Positions 51,192 to 59,043 of a stretch of DNA of 64,000 nt are shown piece by piece. The notes beneath the pieces were generated by a model, which worked only from the letters and a program-made list of their open reading frames with translations, had not been told where the DNA came from and did not search any database. Every line of letters begins with the position of its first letter. The first letter of the stretch is position 1. The position numbers and the translations under genes are program-made. Source of the DNA: Sporosarcina aquimarina (GTDB lineage Bacteria > Bacillota > Bacilli > Bacillales_A > Planococcaceae); contig NZ_JACLBZ010000023.1 in assembly GCF_019748715.1 (NCBI RefSeq), positions 1 through 64,000 of the forward strand, written 5' to 3'.

Positions 51192-52016
51192 TCACTCATT
51201 TTCATAAACATTGGAACCGCTGAAAATTTCAATCATCTCTTTTCGTAAATTATGAGAGATTTGAAGCCGTTCCTTCGGCGGAAGTTCTGAAACGTCTTTA
51301 TTGAATAGGTAATCCTGCAAATCAATTTCTTTAATTAGCATTTTTGTATGGAAAATATTCGATTGGTACACATTAACATCAATAGCGTCATACTTCTCTA
51401 AAGTTTTTCGATCAATAAAATCTTGGATGGAAGTCATGGCATGATCCATAAATAACTTTCTACCGTCGACGGATCGCGTGAAGCCTCGTACCCGGTAATC
51501 TGCTGTGATGATATCCGAATCAAAGCTGCCAATCAGATAATCCAATGCATTCAATGGAGAAATCTCTCCACATGTCGACACATCAATATCCACCCGGAAT
51601 GTCGCAATTGAGTTATCAGGATGATACTCGGGATACGTGTGGACCGTCACATGACTTTTATCTAAATGGCTAACGACAGAATCCTTTTCAGGAGGGAAAG
51701 GTATAGCTCCTTGATTGCAAGAAGGATCGATCTGTGAAGCAGGAAACTTTTCTTCCGAAATCATTAACGTGACACTTGCGCCTTGAGGATCGTAGTCTTG
51801 TTTGCTGACATTTAATACATGAGCACCGATCATTTCGGTCACATCATATAGAATCTTAGTCAATCGTTCTGAATTATATTGCTCATCGATATAGGCGATA
51901 TACTCACTTTGCTCTCGTCTACTTTTCGCATAGCTTACATCATATATGTTGAAGCTAAGAGTTTTGGTGAGGTTGTTAAAGCCGTAGAGCTTCAGCTTAT
52001 TTTCCAACCTTAACAT
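51192..52016 (-). CDS. speD: S-adenosylmethionine decarboxylase, long (Escherichia coli) type
   Basis: The 274-residue proenzyme follows E. coli SpeD over its whole length: KLKLYGFNNLTKTLSFNIYDV, HLDKSHVTVHTYPEYHPDN and VDIDVSTCGEISPLNALDYLIG. Cleavage at Lys120-Ser121 would create the pyruvoyl group at Ser121. It makes decarboxy-SAM for SpeE. This is the class 1A form, and not the ~125-residue SpeH form of Bacillus subtilis. AAAGGACGG sits close to ATG 52016. First gene of the operon, with a terminator-containing leader. Confidence 0.94.
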   Translation of the reverse strand: MLRLENKLKLYGFNNLTKTLSFNIYDVSYAKSRREQSEYIAYIDEQYNSERLTKILYDVTEMIGAHVLNVSKQDYDPQGASVTLMISEEKFPASQIDPSCNQGAIPFPPEKDSVVSHLDKSHVTVHTYPEYHPDNSIATFRVDIDVSTCGEISPLNALDYLIGSFDSDIITADYRVRGFTRSVDGRKLFMDHAMTSIQDFIDRKTLEKYDAIDVNVYQSNIFHTKMLIKEIDLQDYLFNKDVSELPPKERLQISHNLRKEMIEIFSGSNVYENE

Positions 52017-52054
52017 CCGTCCTTTCTATTCATATTGTTCAAATCTATGTGCAT

Positions 52055-52113
52055 AAAAAAATCCCTCCCCAATCTACATGCGCGTGCACAAACATGACAG
52101 ATTGGAGAGAGAC
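52055..52113 (-). promoter_or_regulatory. speD leader: Terminator hairpin in the polyamine operon leader (candidate attenuator)
   Basis: On the minus strand, CTCTCTCCAATCT and AGATTGGGGAGGG pair, with inner CATG/CATG, followed by seven T's (52061-52055). No minus-strand gene lies upstream that would need terminating; the promoter at 52282-52255 and the speD start at 52016 flank it. So it should stop transcription in the leader unless an alternative fold prevents it. Confidence 0.7.
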
Positions 52114-52254
52114 CTTTACTCTGTTGGCTTGTATATAAAAGACGATATACGTTTAGAGGGTATCCTCTAGTCTATTACATAACAGGTGATCAGCTTGGTG
52201 AAATATTCACAGAATTACTCTTCCTAAATTTAAAAAACTTATGAAATTGATTTC

Positions 52255-52282
52255 ATTATAAAGGAAAATTACAAAAAAACAA
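52255..52282 (-). promoter_or_regulatory. Probable sigma-A promoter of the polyamine operon
   Basis: On the minus strand: TTGTTT (52282-52277), 16 nt, TATAAT (52260-52255). The resulting leader would be roughly 230 nt. Also inside it is a small AGAGG/CCTCT hairpin near 52160. Confidence 0.55.
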
Positions 52283-52337
52283 ACCCTTTTTTTTGAAAAA
52301 AACATGTCGATATTTCGTCAATAAAAAAAGTTATGAA

Positions 52338-52366
52338 TTGTCGTACTAAGAAGATTGCGATATGGT
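52338..52366 (+). promoter_or_regulatory. Sigma-A promoter of the thioesterase gene
   Basis: TTGTCG (52338-52343), 17 nt, TATGGT (52361-52366). The 386-bp gap 52017-52402 holds only this, the divergent promoter and the attenuator. Confidence 0.6.
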
Positions 52367-52402
52367 ATAGGGTAAACATCTTATTCTTATGGAGGGGTTT
52401 AA

Positions 52403-52810
52403 ATGAATCATACGACAGTCGAATATTTGGAAAAAGTACGGCAAGATTTTGAAACGAGTCCATTTTGGAAATTTGCAAGTTTGCAAACGAAAAAACTGGA
52501 AGAGGGCGATGTGGAATTATATCTGCCGTACCGTCCAGAATATGATAATGTGCGTGGTACAATTCATGGCGGCATGTATATGTCTATCTTAGACACAACG
52601 ATGGGTATGCTTTGTCGCTCACTAGGCTCGGATGATGTTATGACCATTCAAATGGCAACACAGTTCCTGAAGCCGGTTGTTCAGGAGTCCGTCTATTCCA
52701 AAGCATCCGTGATCAATCGGAGCCGCAGTACGGCGTTAGTGGAAGGTAAATTGTTTAATGAAAACGACGAGTTGGTCGCACATTGTACTGCCACTTTTAA
52801 ATTGAAATGA
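52403..52810 (+). CDS. PaaI-family hotdog-fold thioesterase
   Basis: A 135-residue single hotdog domain: VELYLPYRPEYDNVRGTIHGGMYMSILDTTMGMLCRS includes the N-x-x-G-x-x-HGG motif with the catalytic Asp downstream (LDTTMG). TIQMATQFLKPV and the terminal ELVAHCTATFKLK strand complete the fold. Members hydrolyse acyl-CoA thioesters, often phenylacetyl- or other aryl-CoA; no phenylacetate genes are nearby. GGAGGGG precedes ATG 52403. Monocistronic. Confidence 0.88.
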   Translation: MNHTTVEYLEKVRQDFETSPFWKFASLQTKKLEEGDVELYLPYRPEYDNVRGTIHGGMYMSILDTTMGMLCRSLGSDDVMTIQMATQFLKPVVQESVYSKASVINRSRSTALVEGKLFNENDELVAHCTATFKLK

Positions 52811-52835
52811 CGGTGCTTTGAAGTTGACGGCATGA

Positions 52836-52869
52836 ATAAAAAACAGCCAAGCTTGAATGCTTGGCTGTC
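52836..52869 (-). terminator. Terminator of the DUF1540 gene
   Basis: GACAGCCAAGC pairs with GCTTGGCTGTT; six T's follow on the minus strand. Confidence 0.85.
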
Positions 52870-52878
52870 AGTAGGTGG

Positions 52879-53034
52879 TCATCCTTTTGGAATAAAGGTC
52901 TGACAATCTGTTTCTGCGGAGTCTTTTGCTTTTTTTCCTTTTCTGGTCACTACTTTGATTTCTTCTGCACCACATTGGTTGCCGGATTCCCAGAAATGAC
53001 AATTAGTCACTTCGCATAATACATCTTTTGCCAT
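52879..53034 (-). CDS. DUF1540 small cysteine-rich protein (51 aa)
   Basis: The start is ATG 53034 (MAKDVLCEVTNCHFWESGNQC), with GGGAGGTG upstream. It contains one DUF1540 motif: four conserved cysteines in C-x4-C-x8-C ... C spacing (Cys7, Cys12, Cys21, Cys43), with CEVTNCHFW...NQCGAEEIKV. The family is common in sporeformers, may bind metal, and has no known function. The longer upstream frame lacks a site. It ends at its own terminator. Confidence 0.87.
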   Translation of the reverse strand: MAKDVLCEVTNCHFWESGNQCGAEEIKVVTRKGKKAKDSAETDCQTFIPKG

Positions 53035-53163
53035 TCGACACACCTCCCTTTTCATATTGATGCCCAGAAAGATTGAATTCATGCTGAACAATTAGAATAA
53101 AAGAGCAAAACTAGGTTGAATAATATGCGTGCGTTTATTGGCACATGCAACTCCGTCTGAAAT

Positions 53164-53202
53164 GAAAAAACAGCTGGGATCATTTCAAATGATCCCAGCT
53201 GT
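53164..53202 (-). terminator. Terminator of the FtsH-like gene
   Basis: CAGCTGGGATCATTTG and its complement form a 14-16-bp stem; six T's follow on the minus strand. Confidence 0.92.
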
Positions 53203-53234
53203 TGTAAATTCTGGTCATTAAATTTGTAAGAGGG

Positions 53235-54968
53235 TCAAACTAATACAACCGTCTCTTTAGGGGAGGATAACTCTACAATACGCTGAACTTCCTCGCCTTC
53301 GAGTGTTTCTTCTTTATAGAGAGCATTGACTAATTCCTCAAATTGATAGGCGTGTTCCTTGATCAAGGATTCGGTCTTTTGCGCCGCCTGATTAAAGAGC
53401 ATTTGCATCTTTTCTTCTTTTTCGGCTTTATTGAAGATCAAAGAAAATCCATCTTGAAATAAGCCTGTATTCACCATACGGTCAAGAATGTCTTTCGCTT
53501 GTTCGACATCACCGCCAACACCGATACTATGCTCACCTAAGTATATACGTTCTGCAATACCGCCAGCTAAAATCATACTCACTTGATCTAGTAATTCACT
53601 GGCTGTTGATAAATGCAGTTCTTTTTGAATAGGCGCCACATAGCCGAGCGCTTGTCCGCGAGGAATAATGGTCGCTTTTCTTACAGAACCTGGTTTGGTC
53701 AATGCGGCGATAAGCGCATGACCTGATTCGTGAATGGCAACTCGGCGCTTCGTTTCCTGATCATTCAGAGTGCGCGCTGTATTCCCAAGAATCGTCCGGT
53801 CTATCGCAAAATCCAAATCATGCTTTTCGATCAGCTTGCGCCCTTCTCTGATTGCGCGACGGCTGGCCGTTTCAAATAATCCGCTGATTTCAGCTCCTGA
53901 AAAACCAGATGTGCTCTCAGCAAGAGTATCTAAAGAAGCGGTGACGTTTGGCGCCAATGTTTTACCGTTTGTATGGATATCGATGATTTCCCGACGTCCT
54001 TTTGTATCGGGTAACTGCACGTTGAATGTGAAATCGATACGGCCGGGACGCAAGAACGCATCATCTAGCATATCTTTTCGGTTGGTTGCCGCGATGAACA
54101 GTACACCATCATTGTCATTACCGCCATCCAATTGAACAAGTAATTCGGTTAATGTTTTTTCAGATTCCTCACCGCCATGCTCTTTCCGTTTTCCGGCCAG
54201 CGCATCCACTTCATCAATAAAAATAACAGCAGGGCTTTGTTTGCGAGCGTTTTGGAATAATGTCCGGACACGCGAAGCACCGACCCCTACAAATAATTCA
54301 GTGAAAGAAGCACCGCTTGAAGAATAGAAAGTGGCACCGATCTCCTTCGCCATTGCTTGAGCCAACAGTGTTTTGCCTGTTCCAGGAGGACCGTACAGCA
54401 AAATCCCTTTTGGTAATTCAATGCCCATGTCTTTGGCAGTTCCTGGATTTTTAAAAATTTCCAACGTTTGCTGGATCTCTTCTTTCATTTCTTGTGGAAG
54501 ACCGCCGATGTCCTCAAGTGTAATATCGGGCAGTGGTGTTGCTTTAGATGCCTGATGTTTCATGCCGGACGCTCCGATATTTAACTTGCCTTTTTTGTGG
54601 AGTAGGAACAATGTGACGAGAGCTGCCAATACTAATCCCCCAATGATCCATCCTCCAGCTGAACCGGCTGTTTTATATTGATAAGATATATTATATTTTT
54701 GTACTAGATCGTCCACTAACGTACTTTGTGGACGGACCATGGTGAAGTATGTCTGATTATCTAGTGTAAGGGAGAGTTCTCCATCAGCTGATTCATTCAG
54801 CGTCAGCGCAGCACCTGATTGCTCAGCAATCAATTTTTCCATCTCTGCAAAAGAGATTTCCTGCCCACCAGTTCCTTGTAGATAGTTCCATGTGACTCCT
54901 GCAGCGATCGCCGTGACAAAGAGGACTAAAATTAGAATCTTTGATGCTAATTTCGAGATAGGCTTCAA
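53235..54968 (-). CDS. FtsH-like membrane AAA+ zinc metalloprotease
   Basis: The 577-residue protein has two transmembrane segments (about 9-28 and 106-123) flanking a small external domain. The AAA+ domain has Walker A GPPGTGKT (193-200), Walker B VIFIDEVDAL, and the SRH/arginine finger LRPGRID. The M41 protease site is HESGH at 413-417, with a GGDVEQA third-ligand block. The layout is FtsH, but shorter at the C-terminus than housekeeping FtsH (about 640-700), so it is likely a second paralogue. TTG 54968 follows AAGGAG by 12 bases. No hflK/C or hpt neighbours. Confidence 0.9.
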   Translation of the reverse strand: MKPISKLASKILILVLFVTAIAAGVTWNYLQGTGGQEISFAEMEKLIAEQSGAALTLNESADGELSLTLDNQTYFTMVRPQSTLVDDLVQKYNISYQYKTAGSAGGWIIGGLVLAALVTLFLLHKKGKLNIGASGMKHQASKATPLPDITLEDIGGLPQEMKEEIQQTLEIFKNPGTAKDMGIELPKGILLYGPPGTGKTLLAQAMAKEIGATFYSSSGASFTELFVGVGASRVRTLFQNARKQSPAVIFIDEVDALAGKRKEHGGEESEKTLTELLVQLDGGNDNDGVLFIAATNRKDMLDDAFLRPGRIDFTFNVQLPDTKGRREIIDIHTNGKTLAPNVTASLDTLAESTSGFSGAEISGLFETASRRAIREGRKLIEKHDLDFAIDRTILGNTARTLNDQETKRRVAIHESGHALIAALTKPGSVRKATIIPRGQALGYVAPIQKELHLSTASELLDQVSMILAGGIAERIYLGEHSIGVGGDVEQAKDILDRMVNTGLFQDGFSLIFNKAEKEEKMQMLFNQAAQKTESLIKEHAYQFEELVNALYKEETLEGEEVQRIVELSSPKETVVLV

Positions 54969-55129
54969 GGTCAGCTACAGCTCCTTTTCTAAGTTACTTC
55001 AAAGTATAATGAAAAATAGTAGTTTTGAACAGTACAAAAGCCTACGAAATAGTTACAAATTCTTTACGTTGTGAGTAAATACCTAGCAAGTTAGCGATTT
55101 ATTACTAGGCGCTAGAATTGAAAAGGAGG

Positions 55130-55270
55130 TAAACGCGAAGAGTATACAATGAAAATCAGGAGATTCTCTTAGTGATCGTCTTTTTTCATGAACGGGAAAG
55201 GAGCGAACCAAAGCCTCCCATATAAAAAAGAGTCGCCTGAAAAGTCAGTTGGAAATGACTTCTCAGACAC
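55130..55270. repeat. Composite intergenic repeat with terminator of the GDYXXLXY gene
   Basis: Minus-strand terminator: TGAGAAGTCA pairs with TGACTTTTCA, then GGCGACTCTTTTTT (55223-55270). Plus-strand remains of a family A terminator (GATTCTCTTAGTGATCGTCTTTTTT) and GCGAACCAAAGCC lie at 55150-55215. The remainder of the gap (54969-55129) is AT-rich; it may hold the promoter of the FtsH-like gene (minus-strand TATACT near 55005) and nothing else that I can identify. Confidence 0.6.
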
Positions 55271-55273
55271 CCC

Positions 55274-55813
55274 TTATTTCTGAACAATATCCTGTAACAC
55301 GGCATACCCGTTGTGTACTTTTATTTTTGCGATGAGCTGTCCTTCACGCGAAAGATCCTCTAGACGCTTGCCTGTATTTTCAGGGACATAGAAACGATCG
55401 GGCAGAAAGTTGGCGTAATAAGTCGTTTGCGGATTATATGGAGATTGACCGTAATAATGCATACGTCCCTTCAAAAATACCCCGCTATCGGGTTTTTCTG
55501 CAGTCACCATTTTTAGTCCGTATTTGTTTTTGTCTTCCTGCTGCAACACGGCATAGACAACCATCTTTCCGTATGATTCAGTTGAAAGTTCTTTCAATAA
55601 AGCTGGGTCCATGTCTTTCGCTTGAACTTCTTCCACAGCAAACTGTAAGCTGACATAATCTCCGTATAAAATATCACGAGGATCGACAGGCACGGTCTCC
55701 AATAAAATTGGCGTACCGACATTCAGTGTCCACAACGGTTTCCACGTCATAGACAAAAGTACAACGAGTGGAGCAATAAAGGCCAGTAGAAATAGATTCC
55801 TTTTATTCTTCAT
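55274..55813 (-). CDS. GDYXXLXY-domain membrane-anchored protein
   Basis: The 179-residue protein has an N-terminal transmembrane or signal-anchor segment (about 6-24) and an external domain. It contains the name-giving motif in PRDILYGDYVSLQFAVEEV and later KGRMHYYGQS and YANFLPDRFYVPENTGKRLEDL. These proteins usually sit next to DUF2157 (or DUF4401) membrane proteins, as here; the two genes overlap by 11 bases. Function unknown. ATG 55813 has GGTGAAG upstream. Confidence 0.88.
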   Translation of the reverse strand: MKNKRNLFLLAFIAPLVVLLSMTWKPLWTLNVGTPILLETVPVDPRDILYGDYVSLQFAVEEVQAKDMDPALLKELSTESYGKMVVYAVLQQEDKNKYGLKMVTAEKPDSGVFLKGRMHYYGQSPYNPQTTYYANFLPDRFYVPENTGKRLEDLSREGQLIAKIKVHNGYAVLQDIVQK

Positions 55814-56876
55814 GGCGCTTCACCGTCTCTCGTCGTGATTTTTCAAACCAGAATCCGAATGCGATCAAAAGCAAGCCGCCAATTATGAAAAATAAAGACT
55901 TTGGCATGAAGTCATATGTGATGTCTGTGTAATACCGATAAATTAACGCACAAGTGATCAAAATTGCGGGCAGGCTGTTTTGCTTCAAGAAATAAACCAA
56001 TAGGATAATGAATAAAGCAGTGAATATATAAGGTGCAATGGTTTCCAACTGCCATTCTCTCCAAGAATAGGGGAAGGTCAGCATGATACCCACAGTACCA
56101 AATAGGAAAGAACCAATCCAAGATGACTCCGTACGGAAATGTTTGATAGGAAATAAAGCTATCAACAGACCACCGGTAAAGACGATCAACATGGAGATCC
56201 ATTCGTCAAAATGGAATGCTTCCAGCGTATTGACAATAAATGCTGTTGCCAGCAAGGTCGACATGACAAAGAGTGAACTTTTCCTGCCAAACCTTTTTTC
56301 ATTCATCCAAAATAAGATAGGAAGAAGTAATAGTAACCAATAAGGTCCGAAACTGCCAGGTTCGAAAGCTGTAAAACTATAGATTATTAAAAAAACACTT
56401 GCGAATACGGCAAGAAGTTGATCCTTCAGATAATAAGCGAGAGGAAGGATTCCGACAGCCCATAATAGAAAGTCCGTGTAGACAGTATGCTGCAAATGAA
56501 AACTTTGGCCAACTAGAAAAATGCCTGCACCATAAATAGCTGCTCCAATGTAATACATGCTGCGAGCTGTTCTTTCATAGTTTGGTTCCAATTTGTATCC
56601 GGCCGAATACGATAAAATAAATGCGATGACAATTAATCCGAATTTAGAAAATGGAATCAGTCCATCCCAGTTGCCGGCTATGAAACTTAATATGCCAACC
56701 CCTACCAATATAGCTCCGAAGACAAGCAATAAACGTACGAAATTCGTCGCGCCCTTTGGTTCGTAAAGTGCAAGTAAGTCTTTAGCATCCTCTGATTCTA
56801 GTTTTCCATGTTGCTCAAGAAAGTTGAATTCTTGTTTTAAGAAAGCGTACTGTGGTTTGCTTACTTTTCTCTTCAC
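55803..56876 (-). CDS. DUF2157 multi-pass membrane protein
   Basis: The 357-residue product has a short cytoplasmic N-terminus (YAFLKQEFNFLEQHGKLESEDAKDLLALYE; helical, typical of DUF2157) followed by about ten transmembrane segments. GTG 56876 lies after GGAGGGAAAAGGA. DUF2157 proteins occur with GDYXXLXY partners in many bacteria; role unknown. The frame overlaps that partner gene by 11 bases. No regulatory site is seen upstream, except that the gap 56877-57189 also carries the divergent cysJ promoter. Confidence 0.85.
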   Translation of the reverse strand: MKRKVSKPQYAFLKQEFNFLEQHGKLESEDAKDLLALYEPKGATNFVRLLLVFGAILVGVGILSFIAGNWDGLIPFSKFGLIVIAFILSYSAGYKLEPNYERTARSMYYIGAAIYGAGIFLVGQSFHLQHTVYTDFLLWAVGILPLAYYLKDQLLAVFASVFLIIYSFTAFEPGSFGPYWLLLLLPILFWMNEKRFGRKSSLFVMSTLLATAFIVNTLEAFHFDEWISMLIVFTGGLLIALFPIKHFRTESSWIGSFLFGTVGIMLTFPYSWREWQLETIAPYIFTALFIILLVYFLKQNSLPAILITCALIYRYYTDITYDFMPKSLFFIIGGLLLIAFGFWFEKSRRETVKRHEE

Positions 56877-57072
56877 TCCTTTTCCCTCCTATCATGTCAG
56901 TACTAAGTAGACGTAATATTTTGTATAAAGTTACATCTGCCTAGCGCTTAGATTTTCTTAGGTTACTATCATACTGGAAAAACACACGGGAAGTTGAATG
57001 TTTTTTAGTATACTTCGGATGGAAATCCTGTCTAAAAAGTCTGAAATCCAACTCAATTCACTAAAAACCTAC

Positions 57073-57101
57073 TTGACTAATAGGAATAATCATAATACAA
57101 T
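57073..57101 (+). promoter_or_regulatory. Sigma-A promoter of the cysJ-cysI operon
   Basis: TTGACT (57073-57078), 17 nt, TACAAT (57096-57101). The spacer contains AATAGGAATAATC, which might bind a sulfur regulator such as CymR or CysL; this is inference. The leader of about 85 nt has a weak GACAGG/TTGTC hairpin. Confidence 0.75.
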
Positions 57102-57198
57102 GTAAACATCTTTTAACTGAAGTTGACAGGCTGATTGGGTCTTGTCGATGAGATGATGACAAAAGAGAATACTATATTAGTTTGCGAGGGTGATGAAT

Positions 57199-59019
57199 GT
57201 GGCGTTACAAGTTACGAACAGTCCTTTTAGTGAAGAGCAAGTAGAATTGCTGAATCGTCTGCTGCCTAGCATTACGGAAACTCAGCAAAATTGGCTGAGC
57301 GGCTATTTGACAGCGATCAGTGCGGCAACATCTCCGCCAAGCGGGAGTCATATTGCTGTTGTTGAACGTCCGGCAATAGAGGTGCCGACCGCAGTGAAAG
57401 AAATAACTATTCTTTATGGTTCCCAGACAGGCAATGGGCAAGGGGTTGCTGAACAAGCGGCAGCGAAATTAAAAGAACAATCCTTCGATGTAACGATCCA
57501 GTCAATGAGCGATTTCAAGCCAACTACATTGAAAAAACTTGAGCATTTACTTCTGGTAGTCAGTACACATGGAGAAGGGGACCCGCCTGACACAGCGTTG
57601 CCTCTATACGAATTCTTACATGGACGTCGAGCTCCAAAACTGGATCATCTTCAGTATTCCGTATTGGCACTCGGAGATAGTTCATATGAGTTTTTCTGCA
57701 AGACGGGGTCAGACTTTGATAAAAGACTTTCGGAGTTGGGAGCTACCCCGCTAGCGCCGCGTGTTGATTGTGATTTGGATTATGATGAGCCGGCTGCACA
57801 GTGGTTGGCAGCAGTGGAAGTCGCATTACAAATTCAGACTGGCGGACAGTCTGCGGCAGCTAGTCTAGAAGTCGAAAACACAACCTCCACTCAATATTCT
57901 CGAATGAATCCGTTTCGCGCTGAAGTACTGGAGAATATAAACCTAAACGGGCGAGGGTCAAATAAAGAGACCAGACATTTGGAACTGTCATTAGAAGGTT
58001 CTGGTTTAGTATATGAACCAGGTGATAGTTTAGGAATTTTTCCTGAAAATAATTCCGAGTTAGTTGATAAAGTTATAGGTGAAGGGTCTTGGAACCCCGA
58101 AGAAACGGTAGAAATTAATTCGCAAGGAGAGCGTCGTGCACTCCGTGTTGCTCTATTAAACTACTTTGAGATTACTGTGCTGACAAAACCACTGCTTGAA
58201 AAATTATCGAACTACTCTGAATCAGAACGATTGAAACACCTACTGGAATCAGAGCAAGCGTCCGAATTGCGGACGTATATCGAAGGGCGTGATTTACTGG
58301 ATGCACTTAAGGATTTCGGACCGATTTCAGCCTCCGAGCAACAACTGATCGGAATTCTGCGTAAACTGCCTGCAAGACTTTATTCAATTGCTAGTAGCCT
58401 ACAAGCCAATCCGGATGAAGTACATCTTACTGTTGGAGTAGTTCGCTATGAAGCGCATGGACGCAGCAGGCAAGGGGTCTGTTCCATTCAATGTGCGGAA
58501 AATCTTGAACCGGGCGATACGCTGCCTGTCTATGTGCATAAAAATGACAACTTCCGTTTGCCGACAAACCCTGAAACGCCGATTATCATGATTGGCCCAG
58601 GCACCGGTATCGCACCTTTCCGTTCATTTATTGAGGAGCGCAGCGAGACAGGCGCAGAAGGGAAGTCATGGCTGTTTTTTGGAGATCAGCATTATGTGAC
58701 GGATTTTTATTATCAAACAGAATGGCAAAACTATGTGAAAGATGGGAGCTTGTCTCGTCTGGATGTGGCGTTTTCTCGTGATACCGAAGAAAAAGTATAT
58801 GTTCAGCATCGAATGAAAGAGGCGAGTCAAGAATTCTATCAATGGATTGAAGACGGTGCTGTAATCTATGTATGCGGTGACGAGCAAAACATGGCAAAAG
58901 ACGTTCATGCTACATTGCTGGAGATCCTTCAGCAGGAGGGCGGAAAAACGTTGGAAGAATCAGAACAATTCATGACGCAACTGATTCAGGAGAAACGTTA
59001 TCAACGAGATGTCTATTAA
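57199..59019 (+). CDS. cysJ: Assimilatory sulfite reductase flavoprotein subunit
   Basis: GAGGGTG six bases upstream marks GTG 57199 (MALQVTNSPFSEEQVELLNRLLP) as the start, giving 606 residues; in-frame GTG 57190 and ATG 57193 are less likely. Domains: FMN-flavodoxin (about 65-205: ILYGSQTGNGQGVAEQ, STHGEGDPPDTA), FAD/connecting region (RLYSIASSL) and NADPH site (GPGTGIAPFRSF, CGDEQNMAKDV), ending RYQRDVY. It passes electrons from NADPH to CysI. First gene of a two-gene operon. Confidence 0.94.
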   Translation: MALQVTNSPFSEEQVELLNRLLPSITETQQNWLSGYLTAISAATSPPSGSHIAVVERPAIEVPTAVKEITILYGSQTGNGQGVAEQAAAKLKEQSFDVTIQSMSDFKPTTLKKLEHLLLVVSTHGEGDPPDTALPLYEFLHGRRAPKLDHLQYSVLALGDSSYEFFCKTGSDFDKRLSELGATPLAPRVDCDLDYDEPAAQWLAAVEVALQIQTGGQSAAASLEVENTTSTQYSRMNPFRAEVLENINLNGRGSNKETRHLELSLEGSGLVYEPGDSLGIFPENNSELVDKVIGEGSWNPEETVEINSQGERRALRVALLNYFEITVLTKPLLEKLSNYSESERLKHLLESEQASELRTYIEGRDLLDALKDFGPISASEQQLIGILRKLPARLYSIASSLQANPDEVHLTVGVVRYEAHGRSRQGVCSIQCAENLEPGDTLPVYVHKNDNFRLPTNPETPIIMIGPGTGIAPFRSFIEERSETGAEGKSWLFFGDQHYVTDFYYQTEWQNYVKDGSLSRLDVAFSRDTEEKVYVQHRMKEASQEFYQWIEDGAVIYVCGDEQNMAKDVHATLLEILQQEGGKTLEESEQFMTQLIQEKRYQRDVY

Positions 59020-59043
59020 ATCAAATGAAAGGGGAATGGTGAA

